Positions 23,527 to 32,530 of a stretch of DNA of 64,000 nucleotides are shown here, piece after piece; positions within the stretch are counted from its first letter, which is position 1, and each line of letters opens with the position of its first letter. The translations under genes were made by a program, and so were the position numbers. The DNA is from an uncultured Bacteroidales bacterium (GTDB taxonomy: Bacteria; Bacteroidota; Bacteroidia; Bacteroidales; UBA932): the NCBI GenBank assembly GCA_949297365.1, contig CASFSL010000016.1, forward strand, positions 1 through 64,000, read 5' to 3'. The notes under the pieces are model-generated. The model was not told the DNA's origin. It ran no database searches and saw nothing but the letters and a program-made list of their open reading frames with translations.

Positions 23527-24351
23527 ATGGAGGATGTGCGCTGGATGTTGAGGCCGAGGCGGGAGGATGCGCATAAGGGTGACTTCGGGCATGCGCTTTT
23601 AGTGTGCGGCTCGCGAGGGATGGCCGGGGCGGCTGTACTGGCCGCCATGGGGGCGCTGCGCTCCGGCTGCGGCTTGGTGACGGTGCATCTGCCGGAGTCC
23701 GAACGGACGGTGATTCACTGCACCTGCCCCTCTGCTATGGTGGACTGCGACCCTCAGGGGCATTTTTCCGTATTGCCCTCAAATATGGAGCGGTACACAG
23801 CTGTAGGATGCGGGTGCGGCCTCGGACGGCATCCTGAGACGGAGTCGGCCCTTAGAAGCCTGCTGCGTACATGGCAGCGGCCGATGGTCCTGGATGCGGA
23901 TGCTCTGAACATCATTGCCGCCGGGCCGGATTTGTTTGAACTCGTGCCAGAAGGCTCCATCCTCACGCCCCATCTCGGAGAACTCCGCCGTTTAGTGGGT
24001 GAATGGGCCACTGCGGAGGAAAGGCTGGCGAAAGCTGCTGACCTGGCCGTACGGACGCGCAGCTGTGTGGTGGTCAAGGGGCCGCATTCGGCTGTAATCT
24101 CTCCGGAAGGACAGGCGGCATTCAACACCACCGGCAATCCTGGGATGGCGACCGGCGGCAGTGGAGATGTGCTGACCGGCCTGCTGACAGGGTTGCTGGC
24201 CTCTGGCTACGGGGCGTTCGAGGCGGCCCGCATGGGAGTGTGGCTGCACGGCAGGGCGGGGGACCTCGCCGCCTCCCGCTACGGGCAGAACGGCATGAAC
24301 AGCAGCGACATCGCCGACTGTCTCGGGGAAGCTTTCCTGGCTGTTGAGTGA
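23527..24351 (+). CDS. nnrD: ADP/ATP-dependent NAD(P)H-hydrate dehydratase
   Basis: 274 residues from ATG 23527; in-frame ATGs at 23488 and 23497 lie inside dinD and are less likely. The enzyme repairs damaged NAD(P)H by removing water from NAD(P)H hydrate. Family motifs: GDFGHALLVCGSRGMAGAA near the start, VLDADALNI, ILTPHLGELRRL, and the nucleotide motif NPGMATGGSGDVLTG. Most bacteria fuse this domain to the NAD(P)HX epimerase; here only the dehydratase half is present, so the epimerase must be encoded elsewhere. Confidence 0.9.
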   Translation: MEDVRWMLRPRREDAHKGDFGHALLVCGSRGMAGAAVLAAMGALRSGCGLVTVHLPESERTVIHCTCPSAMVDCDPQGHFSVLPSNMERYTAVGCGCGLGRHPETESALRSLLRTWQRPMVLDADALNIIAAGPDLFELVPEGSILTPHLGELRRLVGEWATAEERLAKAADLAVRTRSCVVVKGPHSAVISPEGQAAFNTTGNPGMATGGSGDVLTGLLTGLLASGYGAFEAARMGVWLHGRAGDLAASRYGQNGMNSSDIADCLGEAFLAVE

Positions 24352-24366
24352 ATGAGAAATTATTGC

Positions 24367-24374
24367 TAAATTCG
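24367..24374 (+). promoter_or_regulatory. -7 box immediately before a GTG start
   Basis: TAAATTCG differs from TAnnTTTG at one position and ends 4 bp before the GTG at 24379, so the transcript may be leaderless. Confidence 0.4.
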
Positions 24375-24378
24375 GGGC

Positions 24379-25779
24379 GTGAAAATAAGAATTGACATAT
24401 TCCGGCTGGCTGTGGCCGCTCTTGCGGCTGCCGTTATCGTCTACGGACTTTCCTGCTCTTCCGGCAACGGAAAGGCCACGCCGCTGCTTGAGACTGCGGA
24501 CTCGCTGATGGCCTCGGATCCTCAGGCTGCCAGGCAGGTGCTTTCCTCTGTCGCAGACGGGAAGGATATCCGGATGAGCCGTGCCGAGAGGGCTTATTAC
24601 CTGCTGCTTGTAGCTGAGGCCGATTATCTCTGCGGCGAGCCGATGATCAGGGATACGGCTGTGCATGAGGTGGTGGAGTTCTTCCGGAGCGGAACTCAGA
24701 AAAGGCTTTGCGCCCGTGCTCTGCTGATGCGGGCTGCGGTCCGGCAGGAAATGGCGGATACGCTGGTGGGGTTAGGGAACTGGTGGAATGCCCTTCCGCC
24801 TTCAGAAAGGGCGGGCGACGGTGAGTCGATGCGGCTGCTGCGCTCCGTCGTGGGCAGTATGTACAGTCTGATGCCGGATTGCGGTGCGGAGCAATATGCC
24901 GCTGCGCTGGACAGCCTTGAGCGGAGAGCCGGTGTGGAGGAGGCGGCTGAGGCATATCTGTCATTGGCCCACGGACTATTCAGCTATGCTGCGGGACAGG
25001 CTGCTGACGATATTGCTCTCGGTATGAGGCTGGCCCGGGAGGAGGGAGACGGAAGGACTCTGACTCTCGGGGAGGAATTGCTCGGGAAGCAGTCTGCTCT
25101 TATGAGCGGGACGTATGTCGGGAACCGTGCAGATGCGGAGGCTCTTCGGCTCGCCGGGCTGATACTCGAGAATGAGACGCTGCGCCTTCAGTCGGCGGAG
25201 GCCCGTCTGCGGGTGATGACCCTCGTTCTCGTACTGGCGGCAGTGCTTGCCGTGGTGCTTGCCGGGGCCGGGATTCTGTGGCTCAGGATGCGGAGGCTCA
25301 GATTGGAGAATTGCGCTCTGAAAGCGTCTATCGAGACCTTTGAAGTGTCTCCGGAATCTCTAGAGGGAGCGGAAGCTGGTGAGGGAATCCAGTCTGTTCT
25401 GCGCGATATGGTGGCACTCATCGGCGAGATGAACGAGGCCTGCGGCCGGGACGGTGACGGAAGCACCCCTGCCGTTGACATCCGGAAGATGCTCGACCGC
25501 TATTTCCCCGAAGAAGAGGTTTATGACCGCATCCGGAGGATATGCGACCTGCTGTATCCCGGGGTACTTGCCGCGATTGAGCGCGAACATCCGTCCCTTA
25601 CCCGCAACGACCTCCTGCTCATTGCCCTGATGGCATGTGGCTTCCCCACCGGAGCCATCTGCGCCGTCCGTCGTCTCAACGTACATTCGCTCAATGTCCA
25701 GAAGACCCGTACTGCCCGGAAGATTGCCCCGGGCCTGCGCCTTTCCGATTTCGTCGCGCAGAATTTTCCTAGAAAGTAA
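24379..25779 (+). CDS. Membrane-spanning helix-turn-helix regulator with extracytoplasmic helical sensor
   Basis: 466 residues from a GTG start; no ATG is available before the signal sequence. An N-terminal export signal ends in a lipobox-like GLSC (Cys at about 27). It is followed by about 250 residues of TPR-like helices, a membrane segment at about 282-303 and a cytoplasmic part. The last 70 residues (HPSLTRNDLLLIALMACGFPTGAI... LNVQKTRTARKIA) match the LuxR-like helix-turn-helix ending seen in many Bacteroidetes one-component membrane regulators. It would sense a periplasmic signal and bind DNA directly. Its target may be the permease operon next door. Confidence 0.78.
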   Translation: MKIRIDIFRLAVAALAAAVIVYGLSCSSGNGKATPLLETADSLMASDPQAARQVLSSVADGKDIRMSRAERAYYLLLVAEADYLCGEPMIRDTAVHEVVEFFRSGTQKRLCARALLMRAAVRQEMADTLVGLGNWWNALPPSERAGDGESMRLLRSVVGSMYSLMPDCGAEQYAAALDSLERRAGVEEAAEAYLSLAHGLFSYAAGQAADDIALGMRLAREEGDGRTLTLGEELLGKQSALMSGTYVGNRADAEALRLAGLILENETLRLQSAEARLRVMTLVLVLAAVLAVVLAGAGILWLRMRRLRLENCALKASIETFEVSPESLEGAEAGEGIQSVLRDMVALIGEMNEACGRDGDGSTPAVDIRKMLDRYFPEEEVYDRIRRICDLLYPGVLAAIEREHPSLTRNDLLLIALMACGFPTGAICAVRRLNVHSLNVQKTRTARKIAPGLRLSDFVAQNFPRK

Positions 25780-25854
25780 ATATTTTCAGGTCAGCATTGC
25801 AGTTTTCCTGTACCTGATTCACGCTGTTCGTCCGGCTGTAAGCGGTGTTGGTAT

Positions 25855-25883
25855 TGATGCTGACAAAATGTAAGTCAGCATCA
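25855..25883. promoter_or_regulatory. 10-bp inverted repeat upstream of the permease promoter
   Basis: TGATGCTGAC-N9-GTCAGCATCA, perfect arms, 45 bp upstream of the -33 box of the next operon. It has no following T-run, so it is a candidate operator or activator site rather than a terminator. Confidence 0.4.
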
Positions 25884-25928
25884 GTTGAAAATCAGTTAGT
25901 TGCGGGTGTCTTGTTAACTGTCCGGATA

Positions 25929-25960
25929 TTTGGCGAGAGGCATTTTCCGTGTTATGTTTG
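25929..25960 (+). promoter_or_regulatory. Promoter of the permease-protease operon
   Basis: TTTG (25929-25932), 20-bp spacer, TATGTTTG (25953-25960). The -7 box ends 4 bp before ATG 25965, predicting a leaderless or almost leaderless mRNA. Confidence 0.65.
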
Positions 25961-25964
25961 CGGT

Positions 25965-28352
25965 ATGAAGAATCTGGAAATTGCAATGAGACTGCTGCGG
26001 CGGCATGTGTCGCTGCGGATGGTCAATCTGGCGGGGCTGTCGGTGGTGCTCGCCTCGCTGCTTGTCTCGGTGAACTATATCCGGCGGGAATTGAGCTGGG
26101 ACAGGTACAATGGGAATGCGGACCGTATCGTCCGGCTGACTCTGGCCTCGGAGGGGGAACAGGTGGACGGAAGGGTATGGGGCAATATGACGGACGACCC
26201 TATCCGCCAGATACCGGAGGTCAGGGCCATCGCCAAACTGCACGAGGTGTATCGGCCGGACTTGAAATATCAGGGTACGTACCTGACAGCTGAGGAAAAG
26301 GTATTCCGTGTCAATAGGGATTTTCTCGGGACATTCGACCTGGAGATGGTGGAGGGCGGAACGACCGCGGGTGCGCTGGAGGCTGCCGGTCAGGTGATAA
26401 TCAGCGAGAGCCTGGCCCGGAAGCTGGCAGGAATGCAGGATATGGCGGGAGGCGTCTTGGGGACTGACCTGGAAATCGAAGGTGTCCCGATGCAGATTAC
26501 CGGTATTTATAAGGATATTCCGGAGACCTCGCACTGGAGAGGGGACGCGCTGATGCTCCTGCCCGGGGATATGAATACGTTCTGCTATACCTACCTGCTG
26601 CTTGTGGAGGGTAGTGACATAGCGGATGTGGAGGGAATGATAACGGAACTGGTCCACGGGATGACACCCGAGAATGCGGCTCCCCTCCGGGCCGGGCTCA
26701 TGCCCCTGACGGACATTCACCTGCACAGTCACAACCTACGGGAACTGAGCGTCAACGGCAACATCGCCTATATCTGGCTGACCGTCGGGGCCAATGTCCT
26801 GCTGCTCGTGGTCGTGCTCTTCAACCTTTGGCTCAACGGCAGCCTCATTTTTTCCAGTAACCGGCGGTTCTACCAGCTCCTGCGCCTGCACGGGGCTCCG
26901 GCCTCGGAGATACTGAAGGATGAGGCGCTGCAGGCCCTGGTGCTGGCGGTGAGTGCAATAGTCATCGGCCTGGCTCTGGCCGCTGTGGTGTTCGGATACG
27001 GAGTGGTTCCGGGCAGGATGGAGTTTCTGCCGACCGCTCTCACATCCTTGATATTCGCAGCGGTGACTGTATCGGTGGCTCTCGTGCCGGCTGTCAGGAA
27101 CATGGCCCTGACCCGCTTCCTGATTACCGGACATGGCAGCCGCCCTGTGCATTTTTCCTACGGCAATGTCCGCTGGATGCTGGCCGTGCAGTACGCGGTG
27201 GTGATTACCGTCCTGATTCTGGCGGTGGGTATCAGCCGGCAGATGAAGGTCATCGGAAGCGTGCAGACCGGAGGCGACGGGAGCGGGGTGCTGGTGATGA
27301 GCGGGCTGCCGGAGAACGCCATGGGAAAATTTCCCCTGCTGCGGGAGCGTCTGGGCCGCAGTCCCCTGATCAAGGAGGTCACCACATCGTTCCAGTTGCC
27401 GGGCAATGCGATACGGGACCATGTAAGTGTGCGCAGGGGAGGCTCGACGGAGTGGGTGCAGGTGCCGGTGATGGTGGCCGGGGACGGATTCCTGTCATTT
27501 TACGACATACCGATGGTGGCGGGCGGAGACTTCTCGCCGCTGGGATATGGTGTGGCGCAGGAGCAGGAGATGCTGCGGAATTTCTGGGCGACCGGCAGGT
27601 CCTCCGACCGCAGCGAGGAGTACATCATCAACCGCAAGGCTATGACGGCATTGGGATTCGGTACGCCGGAGGAGGCGGTCGGACAGCCGCTGGAGATAAG
27701 GCAGGGCGCGCTCGACTATATCAACAGCGGGATGATAGCCGGTGTCTCGGAGGACTACAGCTACACCGGTGTGTTCGAGGAGAGTCTGCCGCTGATCATG
27801 CTGCACCGCAACCTTTTCCAGTTCTGCCTGATGGTGCGTATAGACACATCTGATCCGGACGGGGCCATGCAGGCCCTCAGCGCGGCGTGGGCGGAGGTTT
27901 TTCCCGACCGCCAGAGCGACTTCGTGCCTCTTAGCAGCATATACAGGTCGCTGTACCGCAACGAGTTCAATGCCCGTAACCTCGTGCTGGTATTTACTCT
28001 CCTCTGCCTGATTATCGCGGACCTCGGCCTGATTATCTTCATGGCCTTTATTATCCGCCGCCGCACCAAGGAGATTGCTATCCGGAAGGTTAACGGGGCC
28101 ACTGCAGGCCTCATCGTCCGTATGCTCAACATCAACTTCATCTGCTACATCGCCATTGCTTTCGCCGTGGCCGTTCCGCTCTCCTGGCTCATCCTCCACG
28201 GCTGGCTCCGGCGCTTCGCCTACAGGACGACCCTCGACTGGTGGATTTTCGCCGCCTCCGGAGCCGCCGTCCTGCTCATCTCCCTGCTGTCCGTCTCGCT
28301 GCAGAGCTGGCGGGCTGCGACCCTCAATCCTGCCCGGGGACTAAACAAATAA
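25965..28352 (+). CDS. FtsX/MacB-type ABC transporter permease
   Basis: 795 residues from ATG 25965, the start that gives the standard MKNLEIAMRLLRRH opening of this family. An N-terminal membrane segment (about 21-40) is followed by a periplasmic MacB-like domain (LSWDRYN... VIISESLARKLAG... ITGIYKDIPETSHW). Three helices, a second segment with another periplasmic domain, and a final FtsX block (RRRTKEIAIRKVNGAT) come after it. This is the long two-FtsX-domain type common in Bacteroidetes. The ATP-binding subunit is not nearby. The typical role is export or lipoprotein-related mechanotransmission; the cargo is unknown. Confidence 0.85.
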   Translation: MKNLEIAMRLLRRHVSLRMVNLAGLSVVLASLLVSVNYIRRELSWDRYNGNADRIVRLTLASEGEQVDGRVWGNMTDDPIRQIPEVRAIAKLHEVYRPDLKYQGTYLTAEEKVFRVNRDFLGTFDLEMVEGGTTAGALEAAGQVIISESLARKLAGMQDMAGGVLGTDLEIEGVPMQITGIYKDIPETSHWRGDALMLLPGDMNTFCYTYLLLVEGSDIADVEGMITELVHGMTPENAAPLRAGLMPLTDIHLHSHNLRELSVNGNIAYIWLTVGANVLLLVVVLFNLWLNGSLIFSSNRRFYQLLRLHGAPASEILKDEALQALVLAVSAIVIGLALAAVVFGYGVVPGRMEFLPTALTSLIFAAVTVSVALVPAVRNMALTRFLITGHGSRPVHFSYGNVRWMLAVQYAVVITVLILAVGISRQMKVIGSVQTGGDGSGVLVMSGLPENAMGKFPLLRERLGRSPLIKEVTTSFQLPGNAIRDHVSVRRGGSTEWVQVPVMVAGDGFLSFYDIPMVAGGDFSPLGYGVAQEQEMLRNFWATGRSSDRSEEYIINRKAMTALGFGTPEEAVGQPLEIRQGALDYINSGMIAGVSEDYSYTGVFEESLPLIMLHRNLFQFCLMVRIDTSDPDGAMQALSAAWAEVFPDRQSDFVPLSSIYRSLYRNEFNARNLVLVFTLLCLIIADLGLIIFMAFIIRRRTKEIAIRKVNGATAGLIVRMLNINFICYIAIAFAVAVPLSWLILHGWLRRFAYRTTLDWWIFAASGAAVLLISLLSVSLQSWRAATLNPARGLNK

Positions 28353-28372
28353 GAAATTAAAAAAAGATTGAT

Positions 28373-30382
28373 ATGAAACACTTTGCCAGTTATCTTGTTA
28401 TTGTTTTTACTCTGTGTTTGTCCGTAAATGCCGTTCATGCTCAGAATCATTGGCTATGGCCGATAAAAGGAATGGATGTCGGGCGGGGAGTGATCTGCGC
28501 TCCGCAGCAGTATATCGGGGAGGAACTGAATTTTGGAGATCTTATCGTAGCAGCGCCCGAGGGTACCGATGTGCTGTGCCCTGCCGGCGGTGTAATACTT
28601 GATTTCGGAGTCGGATATCGCAAGTCGCTTCAGGAATCCGTCTCCTTTCATGCCGGTTCGGATAATTTCGACTCAATGCTCGGAGAGCTTGAGGATGCCG
28701 GAGAACTTGAGGATGCCGGAGAACTCAATAGTCTGCCGGTTTCAAACAGATATGTGAGCGGAGATATATTCATACGGCTTGATGACGGCAGGATGATATT
28801 CATTTCAGGTCTTACCGGTGATATCCCGATGAAGACCGGAATGAGAGTCGAAGAAGGCGAGATTATAGGCAAGGTAGGATATGCGTATTATAAGATAGAC
28901 AGGCCGCACATTATATTGTCTGTCACCGGCAGTACGGGGCGGCCTGATGACCCTATGGAGCCGTTCGGAATCCCGACGACTTTCCTGGATCCCGAGGAGA
29001 TGGCAACTCCGGAGTTTCTGACTGAGGAGCAGGCTGTGGAGGATATCTCGGTACTGATGAACGCGTACCGGGAACTTTTTCCGTCCATGGATGAGATTGT
29101 GACCCCGGTGCAGTTTGAGACTTTCCGGTCTGAGGCTTTGGGAGCGGTCAGAGGAGGCATCAGCTATTCAGATCTTTACGATATCGTGTACAGTTCCATT
29201 ACATCCAGACTCATGCATGATTCGCACATACGGATCCGGACACCGAATCCGAGGGTTGATGTTGCGGCTCAGAAGTATGTCCCGAACATCATTCACGGAA
29301 TACTTGGCGATACAGTATTTGTCCGTCATGCATCGGAACGGTACCGGGAGCATGTGGGCAAGCGGATCGTGTCCATTGACGGTATGCGGCCCGAAGAAAT
29401 ATGCAGCAGGAGCAGGGACATGGTCTCCGGGTATGACGGGGACAACCAAAGCGTGGTAAACAGACTGCTGCTCGTCAAGTACTGGTATCTCTATGGCGGA
29501 GTGGATATGCCAAGAACGGTCGAGGTAGTTTTGGAAGACGGCACTGTAATCGAGGATGAGTGGGTCCGGCAGGAGGAATCGGGTGCGTATTACCCTCAGA
29601 TGACGAAGAGTACCGCGCAGTACAAGCGGATGGCGGAGAGTTCCTCAGGGAAATACAGTTTCGGGATGCTTGACGACAATACGGTGCTGTTCCGTCTCGG
29701 CTCGTTCGACTTGACGGATGTGGACCTGGAGAGTATAGCGGACTCTCTGGCGCGTTATCAGGATGTGCCGAATATGATAATCGATGTAAGGTACAATGCC
29801 GGAGGTGAAGTTGCGGCGGTCAGGAAAGTCGCATCATATCTGCTCGGAGAGCCCTCGGTGAATACCGGTTCATACCGTATGGTGAACGATACTGTCTTCA
29901 GCAGTCTGAGGTATTCCGTGAACTATTCGGAAAGGGCTGTTTTCAGCGGCTATGAGCGCGTGGACGGCTGCAGTGGCTTTTACTCTTATGACGACTGCGG
30001 CATAATAACACCGGACACATGCGTGAACTATAAAGGCCGTCTGTATATTCTTACAGATGAGACATCGAATTCTGCTGCGACTCTTTTCCCGTCGATATTG
30101 TCCAGAAATCACCGTGCCGTGACAGTCGGCCGTGAAACCGGCTCGGGCTATCATTATATGACGGGTTATGACTTTGCCCGTATCATGCTGCCCAATTCCA
30201 GGATTATGATACAGATTCCTATCGTCAAATGTGTTCTGGACGATGCTGTGACCGAACGTTATCCTGCCGGACGCGGTCTGCTGCCGGACTATGAGGTACC
30301 GCTCACCTATGAGGAGGTATATACCGGCACGGTTGACCCGGTGCTTTCAAAGGCCCTCTCGATTATCGCTTCAGGTCAGTGA
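28373..30382 (+). CDS. Secreted fusion of M23-like domain and S41 (C-terminal processing type) protease
   Basis: 669 residues with a signal peptide (cut after about VHA-QNH, residue 23). Residues 25-190 resemble an M23/LytM domain (HWLWPIKGMDVGRG, VLCPAGGVILDFG, GMRVEEGEIIGKVGY, RPHIILSV) but the metal-binding histidines are not all evident, so it may be inactive. Residues from about 230 form an S41 protease: helical cap, PDZ-like KRIVSIDGM part, LFRLGSFD, MIIDVRYNAGGE, and the catalytic serine region TDETSNSAATLF. An 18-bp tandem repeat (28683-28726) encodes GELEDA twice between the domains. It follows the permease by 20 bp and shares its operon. Confidence 0.78.
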   Translation: MKHFASYLVIVFTLCLSVNAVHAQNHWLWPIKGMDVGRGVICAPQQYIGEELNFGDLIVAAPEGTDVLCPAGGVILDFGVGYRKSLQESVSFHAGSDNFDSMLGELEDAGELEDAGELNSLPVSNRYVSGDIFIRLDDGRMIFISGLTGDIPMKTGMRVEEGEIIGKVGYAYYKIDRPHIILSVTGSTGRPDDPMEPFGIPTTFLDPEEMATPEFLTEEQAVEDISVLMNAYRELFPSMDEIVTPVQFETFRSEALGAVRGGISYSDLYDIVYSSITSRLMHDSHIRIRTPNPRVDVAAQKYVPNIIHGILGDTVFVRHASERYREHVGKRIVSIDGMRPEEICSRSRDMVSGYDGDNQSVVNRLLLVKYWYLYGGVDMPRTVEVVLEDGTVIEDEWVRQEESGAYYPQMTKSTAQYKRMAESSSGKYSFGMLDDNTVLFRLGSFDLTDVDLESIADSLARYQDVPNMIIDVRYNAGGEVAAVRKVASYLLGEPSVNTGSYRMVNDTVFSSLRYSVNYSERAVFSGYERVDGCSGFYSYDDCGIITPDTCVNYKGRLYILTDETSNSAATLFPSILSRNHRAVTVGRETGSGYHYMTGYDFARIMLPNSRIMIQIPIVKCVLDDAVTERYPAGRGLLPDYEVPLTYEEVYTGTVDPVLSKALSIIASGQ

Positions 30383-31790
30383 CGGACAGTATCCACTCCG
30401 CGATGTCTGTCAGGACTTCGGGCGCAATGGTGGTCTCGATGCGGCCGTATTCTGTAGGCATGCCGGTGGTGCAGGGCTGCAGCAGGTGGTTGAGGCCAGG
30501 GTATTCCTTTATCAGGTTATGCGGGCCGTCGGGCAGGAGTCTGCGGATGTGCTCTAAGTTGACCGGCGGAACCTGCAGGTCAAGGCTGCCGTTGAGGGCA
30601 AATACGGGGCAGGTGGTCCGGGAAATGTCCCGGGCGGGTGAGGACTTGAGGAAATACAGCATCCAGGGGTCATCAACGGAACTCCAGACAACGGCGAGGT
30701 TGGCGGCTGAGCCGAAGGGCATGTTCTGTGCGTCAAGGGCTGTTATAAGGCTGTCCACCAGTGTCTCCGGACTGTCTGTGGAATATCCGTCCACTTTCAT
30801 CCTGAGCATGGCGGCGAGGACGCGGCTGTAGTTGTCGGCTGACGCGGGGGTGAATCCCGACTTGGTGAGTATCAGGCGGTTCTGCTCCACGAGGATGCTG
30901 TCGCCCCGCATTCCGGGGCCGGCCATGCTGATGATGAAATCCGCCTCCTCCGCGGCTCCCAGCATGAACACGATCTGGCCGCCCTCGCTGTGTCCCAAAG
31001 CTCCTACCTTGTCGAATTCCCCGAGGCTCCGGAGGTACCTGATGCCGGCCAGGGCATCCTGCATATTGGTCTGAGTGGTGATTTCTACCGTGCCTCTTTC
31101 GGACTCTCCCATGCCGCGGTCGTCGTAGCGCAGGGAGGCTATGCCGTGGCGGGCCAGCCAGTCGGCCAGTACGAGGAAGGGCTTGTGGCTGAATAGCTCC
31201 TCGTCCCGGTTCTGCGGGCCGCTGCCGGTAATCATCAGTACTGCGGGTATGTGCCCGGGCTCCGAGCTGTTGTCGTCATAACCCACAGGGTAGGTGAGGG
31301 TTCCAGCCATGACCGCTCCGTCCGCCCCGCTGGAGAACGTGACTTCCTCGCTCCGGTAGGGATATGGCGGCTGCGGCTCCTGCGGCCTGTTCAGCACCGG
31401 CAGTCCCATCTGGAGAACCAGCGGAAACTGCATCCCCATCTGGGTGAAGACCCCTTGGATTTCCCCTGACGGCCTGCTGCCCTGAGGCACTTCATGCAGT
31501 ACCAGCCTTCCCTGGTAGGCCGCCCCGAGCATCGGTATTGTCACCGATACGGAGTCATTGTCCAGCAGCGCGATTTCTCCCGGTATGCCCTCCGCTCCCT
31601 GGTCCGGGCTGTCGAGGAAGAAGTACTGCTCCTTTTCCAGTGAATCGGTGGTAAAATGGAACACCAGCGTGAGGCTGTTGCCTCCGAGATTGAGCTTGCC
31701 GTTCCACGAGCCGAGGAGCCTGCTGCGCTGCGCCCCGGCGGTGACTGAAAGTGTGATGAGACTCAATAATATACAGAGAAATCGTTTCAT
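30363..31790 (-). CDS. Secreted alpha/beta hydrolase
   Basis: 475 residues from ATG 31788-31790 with a signal peptide (cleaved near GA-QRS). An N-terminal strand-rich domain of about 120 residues is followed by a serine-hydrolase fold: oxyanion segment MITGSGPQNRDE, RYDDRGMGES, the nucleophile elbow GALGHSEGG, a late aspartate in LNGSLDLQVP and a His in YPGLNHLLQ. The order fits a dipeptidyl-peptidase-like or acyl hydrolase (COG1073 type) family common in Bacteroidetes. The substrate is unknown. The 3' end overlaps that of the protease gene by 20 bp on the opposite strand. Confidence 0.85.
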   Translation of the reverse strand: MKRFLCILLSLITLSVTAGAQRSRLLGSWNGKLNLGGNSLTLVFHFTTDSLEKEQYFFLDSPDQGAEGIPGEIALLDNDSVSVTIPMLGAAYQGRLVLHEVPQGSRPSGEIQGVFTQMGMQFPLVLQMGLPVLNRPQEPQPPYPYRSEEVTFSSGADGAVMAGTLTYPVGYDDNSSEPGHIPAVLMITGSGPQNRDEELFSHKPFLVLADWLARHGIASLRYDDRGMGESERGTVEITTQTNMQDALAGIRYLRSLGEFDKVGALGHSEGGQIVFMLGAAEEADFIISMAGPGMRGDSILVEQNRLILTKSGFTPASADNYSRVLAAMLRMKVDGYSTDSPETLVDSLITALDAQNMPFGSAANLAVVWSSVDDPWMLYFLKSSPARDISRTTCPVFALNGSLDLQVPPVNLEHIRRLLPDGPHNLIKEYPGLNHLLQPCTTGMPTEYGRIETTIAPEVLTDIAEWILSVTDLKR

Positions 31791-31808
31791 GATAAAGTCG
31801 TTTTTATG

Positions 31809-31848
31809 CAAATATATGCAATAATTACATGATTTTACTATAAATTTG
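31809..31848. promoter_or_regulatory. Divergent promoters of the hydrolase and the GHKL ATPase
   Basis: Minus TATATTTG (31816-31809) lies 18 bp before the hydrolase start. Plus TAAATTTG (31841-31848) lies 11 bp before ATG 31860 and rules out a GTG start at 31848. Confidence 0.55.
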
Positions 31849-31859
31849 TGTCAATTAAC

Positions 31860-32522
31860 ATGTTGGGTATGAATATTGATGGATTGGTAAGTAAGTATTT
31901 CGGGGAATGTGACTCGTTGCCGATTATAGAAATGTTTGATAGTGAAAGTATCCATGCTGTCTACAAAAATGTAGTGGATATGCTTAAAATGCAAATGGAT
32001 ATAGAACTGGGAGTACTGCAGATATTCAGTTACTGTCTATATGAAATATTGGACAACGTTATAACACATTCTACGAAGTCGTGTGGTATGGTAGTCCTAA
32101 AATATTCGCCTGAGGATGCTAAGATACAGATTATGGTGGTGGACGATGGCATAGGGATACATCGTTCATTGACGCAGAATGAGATTTACAAGGATGTGTC
32201 CGAGGAGGAATCTCTTATGAGGTGTATGCAGGATAAGGTGACAGATGGAAAAGGCATGGGATTTGGTTTGTATTCATTGGCATGTGCGATGCGGCAAGTG
32301 GGTGTTGTGTTGAAATTGCATTCCGGCAGCCACATCCTTATATCTGACGGGAAAGGAAATAGTGTAAAAGCTACTGATTTTTGGCAAGGTACGATTATGT
32401 ATTTTGAATTGTGCTCTGACAGGGAAATAGATCCGAATAGTGTATTGGAGAATAGAACAGATGCTGTGTCGGAGTTCAATGATGAATTTATGGAGTCAGA
32501 TGATATATATAACCTTTGGTAA
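31860..32522 (+). CDS. GHKL-type ATPase (anti-sigma-kinase-like)
   Basis: 220 residues (217 if ATG 31869 is used). The ATP-binding fold is clear: the N box in CLYEILDNVITHS (about 61-73), the G1 box VVDDGIGI (about 94) and the G2 box GKGMGFGLYSL (about 130). There is no His-phosphorylation domain and no sensor or membrane segment. It therefore resembles SpoIIAB/RsbW-type kinases or stand-alone HATPases more than a sensor kinase. AT-rich compared with its neighbours. It is followed 8 bp later by a STAS-like protein, which suggests a partner-switching pair. Confidence 0.75.
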   Translation: MLGMNIDGLVSKYFGECDSLPIIEMFDSESIHAVYKNVVDMLKMQMDIELGVLQIFSYCLYEILDNVITHSTKSCGMVVLKYSPEDAKIQIMVVDDGIGIHRSLTQNEIYKDVSEEESLMRCMQDKVTDGKGMGFGLYSLACAMRQVGVVLKLHSGSHILISDGKGNSVKATDFWQGTIMYFELCSDREIDPNSVLENRTDAVSEFNDEFMESDDIYNLW

Positions 32523-32530
32523 AGCAAGAT

